Virus record (IMG/VR): IMGVR_UViG_3300020202_000220
Coordinates: 1 to 21,542 of that record
Length of the DNA stretch: 21,542 nt
Reading direction: 5' to 3' (one strand)
From: a virus
The position numbers and the translations under genes are program-made. Positions 12,779 through 19,240 of this stretch are shown piece after piece (position 1 is the first letter of the stretch; the number at the start of each line of letters is the position of its first letter). The notes below the pieces were generated by a model. The model saw nothing but the letters and a program-made list of their open reading frames with translations. It searched no databases and had not been told where the DNA came from.

Positions 12779-13216
12779 TTAAGTCTGGCTGAAAGGATTC
12801 CCGAACGTGTGCCGGAAGCGGATCGTGAACGGCACAGCTACGCCGTTCTCGGTGGTTTCGTGTGTGCCTGGCTGCGTCCAGATGGCCAGGCCCCCGCGCG
12901 TCTCGTCTTCGAGCAGAGCCCGGTAAACGTCGGCTATGGCGCTGTTGATGCGCGTCTCATGCGTGTCGCCGTCATAGCTCTCGGCGGTGATGATGCCCAC
13001 GCTGACGGTGATGGGCATATCCCACGTCTGAAAGCCCAGGATGCCCTCGACCGGCACGAGGTCGCCCTTGGCCACGACGGCGCCCAGGTCCGACCAGGGA
13101 TTGACCACCTGGTCCGGACGCGATGCCTCCAGGTCGTTGCCGTACCCGCCGCTGGTGGAGACGAGGTCGAGCGTCGCCTTCACATTCTCCAGGATTTGTT
13201 CGGCGATGCTGGTCAT
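12779..13216 (-). CDS. Tail terminator-like protein
   Basis: A 145-residue alpha/beta protein. The N-terminal helix (AEQILENVKATLDLVSTSGG), then 'VEGILGFQTWDMPITVSVGI' and 'THETRINSAIADVYRALLED', ending in 'VAVPFTIRFRHTFGNPF', follow the plan of tail terminator proteins (lambda gpU, DUF3168-like): an early helix, central strands, a helix and a last strand pair containing R-x-R-H. Such proteins cap the tail tube and join it to the head. Start ATG at 13216 overlaps the gpZ-like stop by 4 bases. Position between gpZ-like and tail tube genes supports the call. Confidence 0.65.
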   Translation of the reverse strand: MTSIAEQILENVKATLDLVSTSGGYGNDLEASRPDQVVNPWSDLGAVVAKGDLVPVEGILGFQTWDMPITVSVGIITAESYDGDTHETRINSAIADVYRALLEDETRGGLAIWTQPGTHETTENGVAVPFTIRFRHTFGNPFSQT

Positions 13217-13827
13217 TGGCCCTGGAAGCGAGCGAGCTGTGAGAGCGCGTTTTTCATGAGCAGCGCCTGCGCCTCGTTTGAAAGCTCTGTGCCGAGGGGA
13301 GTCAGCGTGCCCGAGTGTTCCTTGAGCGTATTGAGCACGGCCACGCCGCTGATGAGCCGGATGGGGAAGCGCCGAGCGCGGCCGGACTTGGCGACCCGGC
13401 CCTCAAAGTCCTTGCCCTTTACGCGCTCCCAGATATCTGTGCGGCCCTTGTAGGTCGCCTTGAATGCGTGCGGAAAATGCTGTGGTCCCCGGTCCTTGCG
13501 GAGGTGGACCGTGACCCCTCGTTTCTTCGAGACGCGCGTGCCCTTGAAGCCGAGCACGGAAAGGTTGTGATGTTTGATGCGTACGATGCCGACGGGGTTA
13601 TCGCCGCTGGTGACACTGGCGAAGATGGCGTCGCGGATGTGTTTCTTGTTCTTGACGTTGAGCACAGACGCGATGCGGTCGGCCACGATGGTCTTGAGCG
13701 AGTTGGTGGTCCGCTTGATCGTCTGGAAGATCGCCTTCCGGTACTGACCTGGGTCCAGCACCGACAGAATCTCCTGGACCTGCCGGGTGTTGGCGGAGAC
13801 GTTGAGGACGGGTGTGGTGACAGCCAT
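13213..13827 (-). CDS. Minor tail protein Z-like
   Basis: A 204-residue basic protein. Residues about 20-60 (VLDPGQYRKAIFQTIKRTTN, then 'SLKTIVADRIASVLNVKNKK') and the later 'RIKHHNLSVLGFKGTRVSKK', 'GVTVHLRKDRGPQHFPHAFK' and 'TDIWERV' follow the block order of prophage minor tail protein Z (lambda gpZ family): N-terminal helices, an 'I-x-x-x-x-L-x-x-L-x-F' strand, then 'GV-x-V' and 'FP-x-A-F'. In lambda, gpZ is needed for a functional head-tail joint. It overlaps the tail terminator gene by 4 bases and precedes it, as lambda Z precedes U. Confidence 0.75.
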   Translation of the reverse strand: MAVTTPVLNVSANTRQVQEILSVLDPGQYRKAIFQTIKRTTNSLKTIVADRIASVLNVKNKKHIRDAIFASVTSGDNPVGIVRIKHHNLSVLGFKGTRVSKKRGVTVHLRKDRGPQHFPHAFKATYKGRTDIWERVKGKDFEGRVAKSGRARRFPIRLISGVAVLNTLKEHSGTLTPLGTELSNEAQALLMKNALSQLARFQGQ

Positions 13828-13839
13828 TTTGTGGTTGTC

Positions 13840-14787
13840 CTATGCGATGGCCACCAGCGTGCCCTTGACGTAGGCCGGCGTGATGAGCTTCCCGGCGGAC
13901 AGGCCGTCGGGGTACTGAATCGCGTTCGTAAAGATGATCCCGCCCGGGACGCCGTTATCGACGTTGAGCGTGTAGCCGGCTTCGCAGGTGCAGTCGGTGA
14001 CGGTCTTGCCGCGCGGGTCGCGGCTGAAGTCGAGTGTGCCCGCCTTGACGGTCGCGGCGGTGATGGTGCCGGTGCCGCTGTAGTAGCACACGCCAGCGTC
14101 GATGATCAGCGTGGTCGTCGCGCCGGTGCCGGCATAGTCGTACGTGGCCCCACCCACGCGGATGGTCGGCGCGGTGGTGTCGCGCTTGTCGTAGATGATC
14201 CCGTGCTCGAACACCGCCGCCGAGAGTGTTACGCCCGGCGCCAGGAACACGATGGGCGTCCCACCGGCACCAGCGCTGGTGCGCAGGCTGGTGAGGGTCG
14301 TCGTCTCACCCGGTCGCATGGCAAAGCCCACCACGCTGTTGCCGGTGACCGTGCCGGTGATGCCGCCGCTGCCGCCGCGAATCATCACCGGCGGGTAGAA
14401 CGTCTCGGTGCCGGTGCTGTTGGTTTCCTCGATGACGACGGTTCCGGCCACCGAGCCCGTGCCGTCCGACTTGTCGAAGCGGACGAGCACGCGCGGCGAG
14501 CCACTCGACCGCGATCCGGAGGCGGCGCGCGGCATCTTCAGCGTCCCGCCGTCCAGCGCCAGGTACGTAGCGGCGCCGGTGGCTACGGCGCCGATCTCGC
14601 CGGTGTAGCCTGGCTCGACGATGACCGTAACGGTGGTCAGGTTCGCGCCGAGGTTCGTCGAGCAATTGGCTGTGCCCGCGCCGTTGAAGACGAGCACGTC
14701 GCCATTTGCAGGCGCAATACCATCGCTCCAGTTGGCCGCTGTGTTAAAGCTCGTTGAGGATGTACTGATCCAATATTTCGTAGCCAC
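13840..14787 (-). CDS. Beta-rich surface protein in the connector cluster
   Basis: A 315-residue Gly/Thr/Val-rich protein, very low in charged residues. The opening (MATKYWISTSSTSFNTAANW, then 'PANGDVLVFNGAGTANCSTN') is a pattern I know from planctomycete beta-helix or adhesin-like proteins: an S-x-x-W-S motif, then GD-x-L-V-F-N-G, then repeated short strands. Strand turns recur about every 20-25 residues through the middle. GTG start at 14787 with GAGG upstream. It lies between a head-tail joining gene and the gpZ-like gene, where no large surface protein is usual. It may decorate the capsid or tail or act as an adhesin; no family is assigned. Confidence 0.55.
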   Translation of the reverse strand: MATKYWISTSSTSFNTAANWSDGIAPANGDVLVFNGAGTANCSTNLGANLTTVTVIVEPGYTGEIGAVATGAATYLALDGGTLKMPRAASGSRSSGSPRVLVRFDKSDGTGSVAGTVVIEETNSTGTETFYPPVMIRGGSGGITGTVTGNSVVGFAMRPGETTTLTSLRTSAGAGGTPIVFLAPGVTLSAAVFEHGIIYDKRDTTAPTIRVGGATYDYAGTGATTTLIIDAGVCYYSGTGTITAATVKAGTLDFSRDPRGKTVTDCTCEAGYTLNVDNGVPGGIIFTNAIQYPDGLSAGKLITPAYVKGTLVAIA

Positions 14788-14815
14788 AGGAAACCTCGGT
14801 AAACCGTTTCGTCCG

Positions 14816-15178
14816 TCACGCTCGCGGCCAGCGCAGCAGCACGGCGCCCGCGTCGGCGCGCAGGTTGTGCGCGGCGATCGTGAGCAGCTCCGTGTCCGTC
14901 GTCCCCGGCCGGCGCTTGATGCTCACCGTCCCGCCGATGACGTCCGTACGGCTGGCGTCGATGCCCCTGGTGTTGTGGTTCTCGACCAATATCGAGAACA
15001 CCGGGCGCAGAACCCCGTCGTCGTCCGGCTCGGCCGGGTCGCGGTCTACCAGCCCGTAGATCGTGCGGCTGGTCGATGAGCCCTTGGCGGTGTACGTAAT
15101 CGCTTCGGCGCCCATTGCATCGGCGTCACAAAAGGCGAATCGCGCATCGTCGGCGGCGACGGAATCAAAGATGCCCAT
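14816..15178 (-). CDS. Head-tail joining-type protein
   Basis: A 120-residue protein starting MGIFDSVAADDARFAFCDAD. Small beta-rich proteins of this size with 'A-E-A-I-T-Y' followed by 'V-D-R' and a terminal strand cluster occupy the head-closure or attachment position of lambdoid phages (lambda gpFII type). 'AITYTAKGSSTSRTIYGLVD' and 'GGTVSIKRRPGTTDTELLTI' are the main strands. It overlaps the upstream gene by 14 bases. The role is inferred from position and size; the match to gpFII is weak. Confidence 0.5.
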   Translation of the reverse strand: MGIFDSVAADDARFAFCDADAMGAEAITYTAKGSSTSRTIYGLVDRDPAEPDDDGVLRPVFSILVENHNTRGIDASRTDVIGGTVSIKRRPGTTDTELLTIAAHNLRADAGAVLLRWPRA

Positions 15179-15497
15179 CGGTGCAGCACTCCGGCATGTT
15201 GCCCTGCGGATCGGCGACCATCAGCGTCGCCCACGTCGGCGCGCCCTGCCCGATGACCTGGATGGGCGTGCAGCGCACACGCCGGCGGCGGCGAATGCAC
15301 ATGCGCTTGAGGCGGCTGGCGTTGACGGCGTGGATGGTCCAGACGAACGCGACGCCCCAATCGAGCACCTGACGGATCAGCATCCACTCCGCGCCCAGCA
15401 CGAACGCCAGGCGTGGGTCGGTGGCGACAAACGCGCCGTCGTCGATGTCGAATGGCTCGATGAGCTGGGGAGCGTCGTCGCGGTCGGTGTCGCTCAT
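15165..15497 (-). CDS. Hypothetical phage protein, connector region
   Basis: A 110-residue protein starting MSDTDRDDAPQLIEPFDIDD. Its centre (ATDPRLAFVLGAEWMLIRQV, then 'AVNASRLKRMCIRRRR') recalls small proteins from planctomycete prophages with 'DPR-x-x-F-x-L-G-x-E-W-x-x-F' and a basic helix; no function is known to me. The start ATG at 15497 follows the previous stop by 5 bases and lacks a ribosome site, so it is probably translated by coupling. The last 14 bases overlap the joining gene. Confidence 0.5.
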   Translation of the reverse strand: MSDTDRDDAPQLIEPFDIDDGAFVATDPRLAFVLGAEWMLIRQVLDWGVAFVWTIHAVNASRLKRMCIRRRRRVRCTPIQVIGQGAPTWATLMVADPQGNMPECCTDGHL

Positions 15498-15502
15498 TGC
15501 GG

Positions 15503-16291
15503 TTAGACCGTGGTGAGCGATGCGCCGTCGTTGGACACCACTGACCACCGCAGATTCGCTCCGTTCTGCTTGGCCACCAGCAGCACGGCGTCACCCGCGT
15601 CGTTGAGCGTGATGGTGTTGTTGCCGGTCTGGTTGACCGTGGTCGAGACCGTTATCACCGCGTCGCCGCCGTCGGTCTTCATGGTGATAAGGAGCTGCTG
15701 ACCCAAGATGGTCGGAGCCGCCAGCGTCCGCGTCTCGGCGCCGGCGGTGACGATCTGCACCGTTCCGCTGTCGGTCACGGGGATCGCACCGGCGTTGCCG
15801 GGATCGGTGATGTCGTTCTCCAGCCCGCCGCGGCTGACGGAGGGAACGCCGCCGTTGGCGACCACCCTCCACCGCAGGTTGTTGCCGCTGTTGACGCCGA
15901 CCAGCAGCACGAAGTCCATCACGTCGCCGAGGACGATGGAGGTGTCCCCGTTGGCGTTGATCGCCTGCGCCACGGTGATGGTGCAGTCGCCGCCGTCCGT
16001 TTTCATGTGGATCAGCAGCAACTGCCCGGCGAACGACGGCACCGCGAGCGTGCGGGTTTCGGCTCCCGCCGTCACGATGGGCACATGCCCGCTGGTCGTG
16101 ACGGGGATCGCCCCGGCGTCACCGGGGTCGGTCAGGGCCGTCCGCAGCGCCAGCGTGTTCATCGCCGTCGCGAGGTTGGCGAAGTTCTGCTCGTGACGAC
16201 GGTCAACGTGCGGCGTCGTTGACGGCACGTTGCTGATGCCGCGGTGGTAGACGGCCGAGCCGTCGTGGAGCGTGACGGTAGTGGTTGCCAT
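15503..16291 (-). CDS. Duplicated-domain virion protein
   Basis: A 262-residue protein starting at ATG 16291 (MATTTVTLHDGSAVYHRGIS), with GAGGAA nine bases upstream. After an about 52-residue N-terminal segment it consists of two copies of a roughly 100-residue beta domain (residues 53-152 and 161-262) with the blocks 'TDPGDAGAIPVT', 'VTAGAETRTLA', 'MKTDGGD' and 'NNLRWRVV/ANLRWSVV'. It is rich in Thr/Val/Gly and probably a surface (decoration or fibre-like) protein. A longer open frame to 16855 upstream has no ribosome site and overlaps the basic protein gene. It sits between the basic protein and the connector cluster; the role is unassigned. Confidence 0.62.
   Translation of the reverse strand: MATTTVTLHDGSAVYHRGISNVPSTTPHVDRRHEQNFANLATAMNTLALRTALTDPGDAGAIPVTTSGHVPIVTAGAETRTLAVPSFAGQLLLIHMKTDGGDCTITVAQAINANGDTSIVLGDVMDFVLLVGVNSGNNLRWRVVANGGVPSVSRGGLENDITDPGNAGAIPVTDSGTVQIVTAGAETRTLAAPTILGQQLLITMKTDGGDAVITVSTTVNQTGNNTITLNDAGDAVLLVAKQNGANLRWSVVSNDGASLTTV
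15506..16135 (-). repeat. Tandem duplication of a 100-residue domain inside the gene
   Basis: The two copies (16135-15836 and 15811-15506) share long identical protein blocks (VTAGAETRTLA, MKTDGGD) and similar strand spacing but differ at many positions, so the duplication is not recent. An 8-residue linker (SRGGLEND) separates them. Confidence 0.7.
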
Positions 16292-16320
16292 TGGGGGATT
16301 CCTCGAAGCGTTACGGAGCG

Positions 16321-16638
16321 TTACTTGCCGAGAAGCCGGCGGCTGTGATGCTTGGCGAGGGTGGTGACCTCTTCCTTGCCGCCACGGCCGACGATGCGGA
16401 CCGGGGTCTTGGCGTCGAAGCGGCGCACGTACTCTTCCTGGAGCGAACGCTTGGCGTGGGTCTCGATCCGGGTCCCGTCGCGGCGCAGCACGACTCCAGA
16501 ACGGGCGGCATCCCGCTCGATGCTCCTGATTTCGTTCATCGCCTTGGCCTTGTCGGCGCGGGCCTGCGCATCCCCGCTCAGCGCCTTCTTGGCCAGAGCG
16601 TTGTAGGCATCGACGGCTTTCTTGTACTCGCTGTTCAT
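16321..16638 (-). CDS. Small basic phage protein
   Basis: A 105-residue, mostly helical basic protein starting MNSEYKKAVDAYNALAKKAL at an ATG with AAAGGA upstream. It has Arg/Lys-rich helices (IRSIERDAARSGVVLRRDGT and 'AKRSLQEEYVRRFDAK'). It lies between the capsid gene (past a large hairpin) and the duplicated-domain protein. Basic composition could suit DNA or capsid-interior contact, but no family is recognised. Confidence 0.5.
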   Translation of the reverse strand: MNSEYKKAVDAYNALAKKALSGDAQARADKAKAMNEIRSIERDAARSGVVLRRDGTRIETHAKRSLQEEYVRRFDAKTPVRIVGRGGKEEVTTLAKHHSRRLLGK

Positions 16639-16678
16639 GTGATTCCTTTTGTTGTGTGAGGTTTACTTCGAGAAACAG

Positions 16679-16723
16679 CACAGAGGACGGCGCCGGGTGT
16701 CTGGCCGGCGCCGCTCCTCTGTG
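16679..16723. terminator. Large stem-loop after the capsid gene
   Basis: CACAGAGGA-CGGCGCCGG pairs with CCGGCGCCG-(C)-TCCTCTGTG around an 8-base loop: 18 pairs with one bulged C. It lies 23 bases beyond the capsid stop codon. The minus-strand run after it is short (CTGTTTC), so it may be an attenuator or an mRNA 3'-end protector rather than a full terminator. Confidence 0.6.
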
Positions 16724-16745
16724 TTCATGGTTAGGGAAATGGGGT

Positions 16746-17723
16746 TTACGACAGCGCGACGAACGCCGCCTTCTGCCACTGGCCATAGCCAACGCCGCGG
16801 CGGGCGCTGACGCCAAACACGTGCCGCCCCTTGTAAAAGGCGTCAGGGCTACCATCGCCCTGGAGTTCGGTCATGACGTCCCGCTCGTTCTGCCGGATGA
16901 GCGGCGTGGCACCCATCGACGGGTTGCCGAAGAAGAAGCGGATGTTGTTCTCGGCGGTCAGGCGGGTGGAAAACACCACTTCGAACGACCAGCCGGCGCC
17001 GGCCAGACCGCGCACGGGGTTGTCTACCGTGCTCGTCAGGTTGTTGAGCGTGACGGCGTTGTTGAACGCCGCCCAGTGCGCTGCCTTGCTGACCATGATG
17101 AGTACATGGGTGGGCGACTGGTTGATCGGCTCGCCCTTGTCGTCGGTCAGGCTCATCATGTGCCCGACCGTCTCGGTGATGATGTTCGCCGCTTCGGTGG
17201 CGGTCGGGGCGTTGGCGTCGGCCACGTTGGCCGCCGGAACTTCCGTGCTGGTCAGGTCGTTGCTCTGGTTCGTCCCCGACTCGTTGTGGTCCGTGTCGAA
17301 GAAGAACTGGCCGTCGTAAGCCAGCGCCGATGTGCCGGCCTCACCGTTGTCGATGAAGGTGGCAAGCAGCTCGTTCCAGTGCGTGGCCGTCCGCAGGGCG
17401 AGGTCCGACACGCGCTGGCGAAGCTGGCCAGTCTTGTCGCGGTCGAGGTCCGCCAGCGAGATCGGCAGCGTCGCTTCATAGGGGAAGTTGCGGATCGTCA
17501 GGGAGTACTTGTTGAGCGTCTCTTCCTGGCGCTCGCCGACCCACTCGCGCATGACCGGGACCTGGCCGAGCCAGTTGTACTCCTCGGTTTCGCGGTCGGA
17601 GGGGATTTCGATGCTGACGCGCGGAGCCCAGATCGTCTCCATCGCGGCTTCCAGCCGGGGGTAGAAGTCCGCGATGATGTCGCGGCTGTCGAGGTGTGGG
17701 GTGTAAAGATTTCCTGAGGGCAT
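16746..17723 (-). CDS. Major capsid protein, Mu gpT-like
   Basis: A 325-residue protein. The N-terminal part (DIIADFYPRLEAAMETIWAP, then 'RETEEYNWLGQVPVMREWVG', then 'LTIRNFPYEATLPISLADLD') is the signature of the Mu-like major head protein family (gpT): Y-P-x-L-E near the start, E-Y-x-W-L-G-x-x-P-x-M-R-E-W and a conserved Y-x-L-x-I-x-N-x-x-x-E segment. The rest includes 'FFFGNPSMGATPLIRQNERD' and a terminal 'FGVSARRGVGYGQWQKAAFV', compatible with a HK97-type fold. It assembles the head around the scaffold encoded upstream. Expression is probably high: CAGGAG nine bases before the ATG with a hairpin directly in front, and a large hairpin after the stop. Confidence 0.85.
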   Translation of the reverse strand: MPSGNLYTPHLDSRDIIADFYPRLEAAMETIWAPRVSIEIPSDRETEEYNWLGQVPVMREWVGERQEETLNKYSLTIRNFPYEATLPISLADLDRDKTGQLRQRVSDLALRTATHWNELLATFIDNGEAGTSALAYDGQFFFDTDHNESGTNQSNDLTSTEVPAANVADANAPTATEAANIITETVGHMMSLTDDKGEPINQSPTHVLIMVSKAAHWAAFNNAVTLNNLTSTVDNPVRGLAGAGWSFEVVFSTRLTAENNIRFFFGNPSMGATPLIRQNERDVMTELQGDGSPDAFYKGRHVFGVSARRGVGYGQWQKAAFVALS

Positions 17724-17732
17724 GTGAATTTA

Positions 17733-17754
17733 CTCCTGGCCGGCCTTAGCCGGC
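17733..17754 (-). promoter_or_regulatory. Hairpin abutting the capsid ribosome site
   Basis: GCCGGC pairs with GCCGGC across a 4-base loop (17739-17754); on the minus strand CAGGAG (17738-17733) follows with no gap and the ATG is nine bases on. Matches the arrangement before the decoration gene. Confidence 0.6.
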
Positions 17755-17786
17755 ATAGGGGTTGATGGTGTTGGTCAACTGAACGA

Positions 17787-18581
17787 TTACAGCGGGATGA
17801 GCCGCGCCGAGACGCTGATGCCCGCCGACGACTGAATGGCGTTGGCAAAGTCCAGCGCCAGACGGTCGCCCGCGTTGAGCTTCCGCAGCCCGGCGGTCGT
17901 GGCGATGGCGCCGTTCTGTACGGTATTGGCGGTCGCGTTGAGGTCGAAGGCCGTGGTGAGCAGATCGGTGCCGGCGCCCGGGGCGTTGGTCGAGGTGTCC
18001 TTGACCACCTGGAGCGTCGAGGTGCCGCCTGCAGCGACCGAGTGAATCTGGTCGATGGCCTGGATGTAGTAGGGGCGGGTGGCCAGGAAGAACACGCGGT
18101 CCGTCGCCGCTTCCGTGGTCTGACCGAAGAAGTGGGCTTCGACCGCCTGACGCAGATTGAACGCGCGGAACTCAACGACGCAGTTGGTGCCGCTGATGTG
18201 CTTGGCGATCCTGCCGATCTCCACGGCGCCGGCGGCGTAGGTCAGCGTGAAGGCGTTGTCGTCCGTCGCCCAGACGGTCTTTTCCACGTCGGTAACGGCG
18301 GTGACGCCGGTGACGCTGAGGACGACGCGGCCCGACTGGCGGACCTTCACCTGCTTGTCTCCGGCTGCGCCGGAGCTGTTGTCGCACTTCTCGACGCAGA
18401 AGCCGGCGAACTTGTCCACCGTCGAGCCGGTTCCCAGCGGCTGATAAGTGCCGGTGTCGTTCAGTTCGCCGACGGCAGCGCCGGCGTAAATGATGTCCGA
18501 CGCCACGATGGGCAGTTCATTGAAACGGTCGTCGTGACCGCTCTCAAACTTCCGAGGGGTGTCCTTGGTAAGCGTAGCCAT
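17787..18581 (-). CDS. Capsid decoration (cement) protein, two-part
   Basis: A 264-residue protein. The N-terminal half (about 1-150; IVASDIIYAGAAVGELNDTG, 'FAGFCVEKCDNSSGAAGDKQ', 'VRQSGRVVLSVTGVTAVT') resembles DUF2190-type cement proteins with the 'I-x-x-G-x-A-V' opening and 'G-D-x-x-V-x-V-x-x-x-G' repeats. The second half (about 155-264; 'RVFFLATRPYYIQAIDQIHS', 'DRLALDFANAIQSSAGISVS') is a different beta-rich segment, so it may be a fusion of a cement domain with a further surface domain. The ATG at 18581 is eight bases past CAGGAG, with a hairpin directly before. It lies between the scaffold/protease and capsid genes, as lambda D does. Confidence 0.68.
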   Translation of the reverse strand: MATLTKDTPRKFESGHDDRFNELPIVASDIIYAGAAVGELNDTGTYQPLGTGSTVDKFAGFCVEKCDNSSGAAGDKQVKVRQSGRVVLSVTGVTAVTDVEKTVWATDDNAFTLTYAAGAVEIGRIAKHISGTNCVVEFRAFNLRQAVEAHFFGQTTEAATDRVFFLATRPYYIQAIDQIHSVAAGGTSTLQVVKDTSTNAPGAGTDLLTTAFDLNATANTVQNGAIATTAGLRKLNAGDRLALDFANAIQSSAGISVSARLIPL

Positions 18582-18589
18582 GAAAGATT

Positions 18590-18611
18590 CTCCTGCCCGG
18601 TCTCAACCGGG
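18590..18611 (-). promoter_or_regulatory. Hairpin abutting the decoration gene ribosome site
   Basis: CCCGGT pairs with ACCGGG across a 4-base loop (18596-18611); on the minus strand CAGGAG (18595-18590) follows with no gap and the ATG is eight bases on. Confidence 0.6.
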
Positions 18612-18646
18612 AATGGATGGTTAAACGGTTCTGTTGTTGAGTGGGG

Positions 18647-19240
18647 TTACTTGGCGGGCTGGGGAGCGGGGACGTTCATGCGAAACCGTCCCTTGAGCTG
18701 GGCGGTGCGCCAGTTGACGTAGTTCTCCTTCTTGGAGAACCCGGCCCGCACCTCGGGCTTGGTGTCCCACTCCCAGGCCGCATGGGCCTTGGGATCGGTC
18801 TCGGCGTCGGGAGCTTCCTTGTTCTCCTGCGCCTTCTGCTCATCCGCCTGGCGCTGTGCACCGGCGGCGTTGACGCCACGATTGCCCGACGCGAGAAACG
18901 CCGCCTTCTCCTCGGCGAGCCGCAGTTTTTCCTGCACCTCGGCGAGCTGCTTGGACTGCGCTTCGGCTGCAGCCCGCGCCGCCTCGGCGTCGGCCTTGGC
19001 CTTGGCTTCAACGTCTGCCGCGGCCTTCACTGCCAGGGCAGCGTCATCCGCGTCCTTGCCGGCGAGGAAAATGTCGAGGGCCAGGGAATCGCGCCCGGCG
19101 CACGCCTCGCGTACCGCCGCGGCGCGCTCGCGCTCCGCCTTGGTGGCTTCGGCGACTCCGGCCTTGCGCCCCTCTTCACGGAAACCAGCGATCGCGTCGG
19201 GGTGCTCGGCCGCGAAAGCCTTGAACTGATCAAGGTTCAT
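18647..19240 (-). CDS. Scaffolding protein from nested in-frame start (Nu3-like)
   Basis: A 197-residue protein produced from the ATG at 19240 (residue 308 of the protease), beginning MNLDQFKAFAAEHPDAIAGF. The start is strongly supported: AGGAG lies seven bases upstream inside the protease coding sequence. The product is the Ala/Glu/Lys-rich coiled coil that ends in 'YVNWRTAQLKGRFRMNVPAP'. In lambda the corresponding Nu3 protein is made in excess over gpC, builds the prohead core and is then degraded. Confidence 0.8.
   Translation of the reverse strand: MNLDQFKAFAAEHPDAIAGFREEGRKAGVAEATKAERERAAAVREACAGRDSLALDIFLAGKDADDAALAVKAAADVEAKAKADAEAARAAAEAQSKQLAEVQEKLRLAEEKAAFLASGNRGVNAAGAQRQADEQKAQENKEAPDAETDPKAHAAWEWDTKPEVRAGFSKKENYVNWRTAQLKGRFRMNVPAPQPAK

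Noticed and set aside
13315-14757. 480-codon plus-strand open frame
   Set aside because: Antisense to the gpZ-like and beta-rich genes; skewed Arg/Val/Asp composition and no ribosome site.
15503-16855. Longer start for the duplicated-domain protein
   Set aside because: The added part is Arg/Gln/Pro-rich, overlaps the basic protein gene in another frame, and a good ribosome site precedes the ATG at 16291.
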